Positions 60,548 through 64,000 of a DNA stretch of 64,000 nucleotides are shown here, piece by piece. The stretch comes from DASQBT01 sp963782495. Lineage in GTDB: Bacteria; Pseudomonadota; Gammaproteobacteria; Burkholderiales; Thiobacillaceae. Numbering within the stretch: position 1 is the stretch's first letter; each line of letters opens with the position of its first letter. The position numbers were made by a program, and so were the translations under genes. The stretch lies in the NCBI GenBank assembly GCA_963782495.1, contig CAWAJU010000008.1, forward strand, positions 248,001 through 312,000. Direction: 5' to 3'. The notes under the pieces are model-generated. The model ran no database searches, was not told the origin of the DNA, and saw only the letters and a program-made list of their open reading frames with translations.

Positions 60548-61908
60548 TCGCCCGGCTGCGCCATGCGCTGCACCGCCGCAAGCAGCCGCTTCGTTACGCC
60601 TATCTCAAGACGCTGCTAAGCACGCAGAACATGGGGCCGGAAGCAGCACTGAAGAAGCAGCAGCACGACCTTGAGTGTATGGTCCGCTTCGCTGCAGCCC
60701 GCGTCCCCTACTACGGCGAAACGCTTGCGCCATTTCTTCACCGCGACGGCATCGACCTCAGCCGTTTGCCGATTCTGAGCAAGGATGACGTGGTCGGGCG
60801 CCTGGACGATTTGCTGGTGCGCGAAGCCGATCATCGCCGGGTCAAACGCGGCCACACCGGGGGTTCCACGGGAAAGCCCGTGGAATTCTGGTACGACGAT
60901 GACAAACATGAACTCATGCGCGCCGGGATGATGCGCAGTTACATGCTGTCGGGCTGGCGTCCGGGGCAGAAGATCCTCAATTTCTGGGGCGCGCGGCAGG
61001 ATGTCGGTGCGGACGGTGTGTTCGGCAGCCAGCTTGGTGACTTCATCGCGGCCGAGCGCACCATCGCCGCCCACGAATACACCGATGCCCAGTTGCATGA
61101 CTGGGCGCGTGTCATCCAGTCCTACCATCCGGTGCTGCTGCAGGGATATCCGTCGGTCCTTGGTGAAGTCGCGCGTCTGGTCCTCAACTTGCGGTTGGTC
61201 ATGCCCAAGACCCTGATTGGTGTGTATTCCACCGCCGAAGTCCTCACCCAGGGGCAACGCGAACGCATGGAGCAGGCTTTCGGCTGCAAGGTCTTCAACC
61301 AGTATGGCAGCCGCGAAATTCCCAACATTGGGTGCGAATGCCGCCACGGAAACATGCATGTCTTCACCGACATGGTGTATCTCGAATCGGTCGACACGGA
61401 GGGCGAAGATCGCCTCCTCGTCACCTCGCTCACGAACCGCCTGATGCCCTTCATCCGCTATGACATCGGCGACACCGGACGCCTGCTTGAAGGCGGGTGC
61501 GATTGCGGCCTGCCCTTCCCGTTGATGGCAATGAATGTGTGCAGGCAGAACGATCTCATCCGCATGCGCAGCGGCAAGGCCGTCCACCCGTCCTACTTCA
61601 ACCGCCTGCTGTATGGGATGACGCAGATCCGTCAATACCAATGGCTGCAGCGCGACCGGGACAGCCTGGAGCTGAATGTGGTCACAGATCGGCCCCTATC
61701 CCCCGAAACGCACGCGTCGCTTGAATTGCAGTTGCGCAGCGAAGTCGAGGCCGATCTGGTTCTGAACATCAATTACCTCGATCACATTCCGAAAACAAGT
61801 TCGGGTAAACATCGTTTTGTAATCGGGATGGCAGAGCATGCAGGTTATGGGGAAACGGCCCATCGCGAATTATGGAATATTGCCGGAGCACCGACATTGG
61901 GCCGGTAG
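60544..61908 (+). CDS. CapK/phenylacetate-CoA ligase-like adenylating enzyme
   Basis: 454 residues of the PaaK/CapK group of AMP-forming enzymes. The P-loop-like GHTGGSTGKPVEFW is near residue 103; FNQYGSREIPNIG and RYDIGDTGRL are the family A5/A8-type motifs. CapK-type members are common in surface-polysaccharide loci, where they are thought to activate or attach acyl or amino-acid groups. True CoA ligase activity cannot be told from sequence. The ATG at 60544 overlaps the stop of the GT-A-like gene. Confidence 0.85.
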   Translation: MIARLRHALHRRKQPLRYAYLKTLLSTQNMGPEAALKKQQHDLECMVRFAAARVPYYGETLAPFLHRDGIDLSRLPILSKDDVVGRLDDLLVREADHRRVKRGHTGGSTGKPVEFWYDDDKHELMRAGMMRSYMLSGWRPGQKILNFWGARQDVGADGVFGSQLGDFIAAERTIAAHEYTDAQLHDWARVIQSYHPVLLQGYPSVLGEVARLVLNLRLVMPKTLIGVYSTAEVLTQGQRERMEQAFGCKVFNQYGSREIPNIGCECRHGNMHVFTDMVYLESVDTEGEDRLLVTSLTNRLMPFIRYDIGDTGRLLEGGCDCGLPFPLMAMNVCRQNDLIRMRSGKAVHPSYFNRLLYGMTQIRQYQWLQRDRDSLELNVVTDRPLSPETHASLELQLRSEVEADLVLNINYLDHIPKTSSGKHRFVIGMAEHAGYGETAHRELWNIAGAPTLGR

Positions 61909-61918
61909 AATAGAGCCT

Positions 61919-62551
61919 ATGCATCGTTTCATTCTCCTGCTGCTCGGCGTTGCCCTGATCATCCCTGCACACGCAGATGTGTTTCCATCCGAACTGGTGA
62001 TCACCGACCCCACTCCCACCCGGTTTTCAGTCTGTCTCAATTACGGATGCGACACGGTAAAGATGGTCGGCTTTCAGCCCAACCAGTGGGCCGCGATCAA
62101 GGCCCTGTTTCGCGAGCCGCCCCGCAACGCCGCAGAGGAAAGGGAACGTCTGAAGATAGCAATCGCCCTGATCGAGTACCTGGTCGGCGATCTGGCGGGA
62201 ACCAGCCAGGACAAGGCTGGCGATCTGGCAGGGCTTGGCTTGCCGGGACAACAGGACTGCATCGACGAGTCCGTCAACACCAGCCTGTATCTGACCCTGC
62301 TCCAATCCGTCGGCCTGATGCGCTTTCATGCCGTGGAGGATCGCGCCACCCGCGGTCACTTCCTGTTCGGCTACCCCCACACCACCGCCGTCATCCGGGA
62401 AATCAAATCCGGTGACAGATATGCGGTGGACAGCTGGTTCTACGACAACGGCAAGCCGCCGGTCATCATCCCGCTCAAGATCTGGCGCAGTGGCTGGGAA
62501 CCGCCGGACTCGACCGCCAAGCCCATTCCCGCGATACCCGAAAGCCATTGA
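61919..62551 (+). CDS. Exported protein with a possible Cys-His-Asp triad
   Basis: 210 residues with a signal peptide (MHRFILLLLGVALIIPAHA). The core has Cys114 in DCIDESVNTSLYL, His154 in YPHTTAVIREI and Asp171 in YAVDSWFYDNG, in the order and spacing expected of transglutaminase-like/papain-fold cysteine enzymes. A second Cys pair (Cys39, Cys44) may form a disulfide. It starts 10 nt after the CapK-like gene, so it belongs to the same operon. A function in joining or trimming an extracytoplasmic product is only a guess. Confidence 0.75.
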   Translation: MHRFILLLLGVALIIPAHADVFPSELVITDPTPTRFSVCLNYGCDTVKMVGFQPNQWAAIKALFREPPRNAAEERERLKIAIALIEYLVGDLAGTSQDKAGDLAGLGLPGQQDCIDESVNTSLYLTLLQSVGLMRFHAVEDRATRGHFLFGYPHTTAVIREIKSGDRYAVDSWFYDNGKPPVIIPLKIWRSGWEPPDSTAKPIPAIPESH

Positions 62552-62617
62552 AGTCGCGTAACGCTGCGCCCAATTGGCGCGCGCATTGCGAGATCGCATT
62601 GAATTTCCTATCCTTTT

Positions 62618-62675
62618 AAGGCGAGTCGGGTTTCGCATTCGGTTCTTCCAATGACCGCCCTCCGACTCGCGCCTT
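62618..62675. repeat. Imperfect inverted repeat between two operons
   Basis: Arms aaggcgagtcgg (62618-62629) and ccgactcgcgcctt (62662-62675) pair over 12 bp with a 2-nt bulge and a 32-nt loop. No T tract follows on either strand. It could be a processing hairpin, a remnant of a small element or an operator. Confidence 0.65.
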
Positions 62676-62748
62676 ACAGTCCAGAGCGGCTGCCGGGATG
62701 CCGATAACATTCCGCGCGACCGCACACTCACCTCACGGGAGCAGCGCG

Positions 62749-64000
62749 ATGGCAGGGGGACTTTTTCAGGGCCTGGTCAAGTTGCTGGACGCGGGGAGCA
62801 CCTACCTGCAACACCAGCAGTTCGTTGATCGCCTGCGTAACATGCAGCTTGAGGAAGCGAAAGGCCAACTGGCCACCTATGTGCGCGGCATGTCTGACGC
62901 AGGGTTTAACGGCCTCAAGCTCGCCTTGGCATTGTTCGCGAAGAACAGCAAGGAGCCAGGCACCAGCAAGCTGCTAAGCGGCTTGCTCGAATCGCTCGAC
63001 GCCGCGCGCCAGAATCCTGCGCAAGGGGTTCCAAGCGAGGCCACAACACCTGTCCATTTGGCCGACACCGCACCCGTGCAAGGTTTCGACGATGACCTGA
63101 AGCTGGTTGCCGGATGGCACGACCTGGATCAGGACGGTCGCGTCGCCGCCCTGAGCGCCCACCTGGCCGAGCTCATGCCGAACGCCTTCAGCGCGTTTCG
63201 CGCGCACGTCTCACAAATGATCGATAACGTTGGCGCACAGATTCGCGAGCACGAGGCCAACGAGGACCGGGCCTGGGGCGGCTTTGCCGAGGATCGGATG
63301 AGTTACAGGCTTGCCCGCCTCCAGACCGGCCAGCGCGACCCGGCGTTCCTGGCGCGCCTTCGTGAACTGCAAGACTACCTTGCCTTCTTCGAGTGGGTGG
63401 GCAAGGCGTCGGATCTTGTCTGGGAGGAACGCGAGCGGCAGCTGCTTGAGGCGCAAGCCCGCGCACAAGCCGCTCCGACCAATTCGCCATCCGACCAGAC
63501 GACCGCGTCAGCCACGGGCGGCACGGAGACTGCAGAAAACGGCGACACCGGCGAACTCGCAGTGATTGCGTTGCTGCGCACCCAGCTGCAGCAGGGACTG
63601 GCAAACGGCGAGATTCGCGCCGAACGGCGGGCGAGCTACGAGCGCTTCCTCGACAAGATGGAGGGGCTTGTGGTGCCGCTCAGCGATCCGAACGTGCCCG
63701 TGGCCGAGAAGGCCAAGCTTCTCGGCCGGTTTCGTGGGCTCATGGCGGAATTCCAGCAGGCCTACGTTGCGCCCGGCGCCGCCGACCGCCTCGACGGGCT
63801 GCCCGAAGGCGCAAGAGCGCGGACACTCGAGACCTGCATCGCCGACATGAAAGGATTCCTCTACCGGGAGCTGGCACAGTCGCCGCCGCAACACGCGGCC
63901 GAGCGCCTGCACGAGCTTCTGGGCGACCTGACGCGCGCGCATCAGGAAGTGGCGGGACTGGTGGAAGACGAGGCCGCCATCGCCTTCGAACGCGAAGCCT
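62749..64000 (+). CDS. Uncharacterised helical protein (3' end outside window)
   Basis: Open from the ATG at 62749 to the window edge, at least 417 residues. A cacggga ribosome site is just upstream. There is no signal peptide. The sequence is rich in Ala, Glu, Leu and Arg with few aromatic residues, mostly helix-forming, with a Thr/Ser/Gly-rich linker near residues 240-262. I do not recognise a family. It is separated from the preceding operon by 197 nt containing an inverted repeat. Confidence 0.78.
   Translation, partial: MAGGLFQGLVKLLDAGSTYLQHQQFVDRLRNMQLEEAKGQLATYVRGMSDAGFNGLKLALALFAKNSKEPGTSKLLSGLLESLDAARQNPAQGVPSEATTPVHLADTAPVQGFDDDLKLVAGWHDLDQDGRVAALSAHLAELMPNAFSAFRAHVSQMIDNVGAQIREHEANEDRAWGGFAEDRMSYRLARLQTGQRDPAFLARLRELQDYLAFFEWVGKASDLVWEERERQLLEAQARAQAAPTNSPSDQTTASATGGTETAENGDTGELAVIALLRTQLQQGLANGEIRAERRASYERFLDKMEGLVVPLSDPNVPVAEKAKLLGRFRGLMAEFQQAYVAPGAADRLDGLPEGARARTLETCIADMKGFLYRELAQSPPQHAAERLHELLGDLTRAHQEVAGLVEDEAAIAFEREA

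Noticed and set aside
1..64000. CRISPR arrays, rRNA, tRNA, prophage genes
   Set aside because: No regularly spaced repeats, no cloverleaf or rRNA-like blocks and no phage structural genes were seen on reading.

Overview
This is a 64 kb chromosomal stretch from a Gram-negative bacterium, most likely a betaproteobacterium. The clues are two conserved housekeeping blocks, mlaFED-mlaCB-ABC exporter-ibaG-murA-hisG and leuC-entericidin-leuD-leuB-asd-fimV-truA-trpFBA-accD-folC-dedD-cvpA-purF-metZ, plus many 4-nt start/stop overlaps and a GC-rich coding style. I cannot fix the genus from sequence alone. No tRNA, rRNA or CRISPR array was seen, and no gene-free gap exceeds 300 bases.

Region 1 (1-12832, + strand) is the right part of a surface-glycan (O-antigen-like) locus. 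It holds two asparagine-synthase-like amidotransferases, a HisH/HisF2/WbpG trio for acetamidino-sugar formation, two GT4 glycosyltransferases, and a set resembling PglC, PglD, PglE and PglF that would make and load a diacetamido-trideoxy sugar (bacillosamine type). Facing it on the - strand are an O-antigen ligase-like protein and a GT9 (heptosyltransferase-like) enzyme.

Region 2 (15350-23845, - strand) is an envelope operon: mlaF, mlaE, mlaD, a TolC-family outer-membrane protein where mlaA is often found, mlaC, an STAS protein (mlaB), a two-gene ABC exporter, ibaG, murA and hisG. The usual his genes do not follow hisG; the glycan genes do.

Region 3 (23888-31199) holds a short DUF72 protein, a secreted Met/Trp/Pro-rich protein built from about twelve 12-13-residue repeats, cysS, a TPR protein paired with an L,D-transpeptidase, ppiB, lpxH and an exported protein of unknown function.

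Region 4 (31261-49920, - strand) is core biosynthesis. metZ has a convincing SAM-II-type riboswitch and terminator in its leader. The purine, folate, fatty-acid, tryptophan, lysine/methionine and leucine genes follow, with two tiny genes (GDCCVxC protein and entericidin) squeezed between leuC and leuD.

Region 5 (49965-64000) is more accessory. It has a Ca2+/cation exchanger overlapping a P-type ATPase, an IS5-family element inserted exactly at the ATPase stop codon, an Ivy-type lysozyme inhibitor with an extra N-terminal domain, aroC, and a tightly coupled four-gene operon (ThDP enzyme, GT-A-like protein, CapK-like adenylating enzyme, exported protein with a possible Cys-His-Asp triad). That operon is the best candidate here for an undescribed pathway. 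A long uncharacterised helical protein runs off the right edge.
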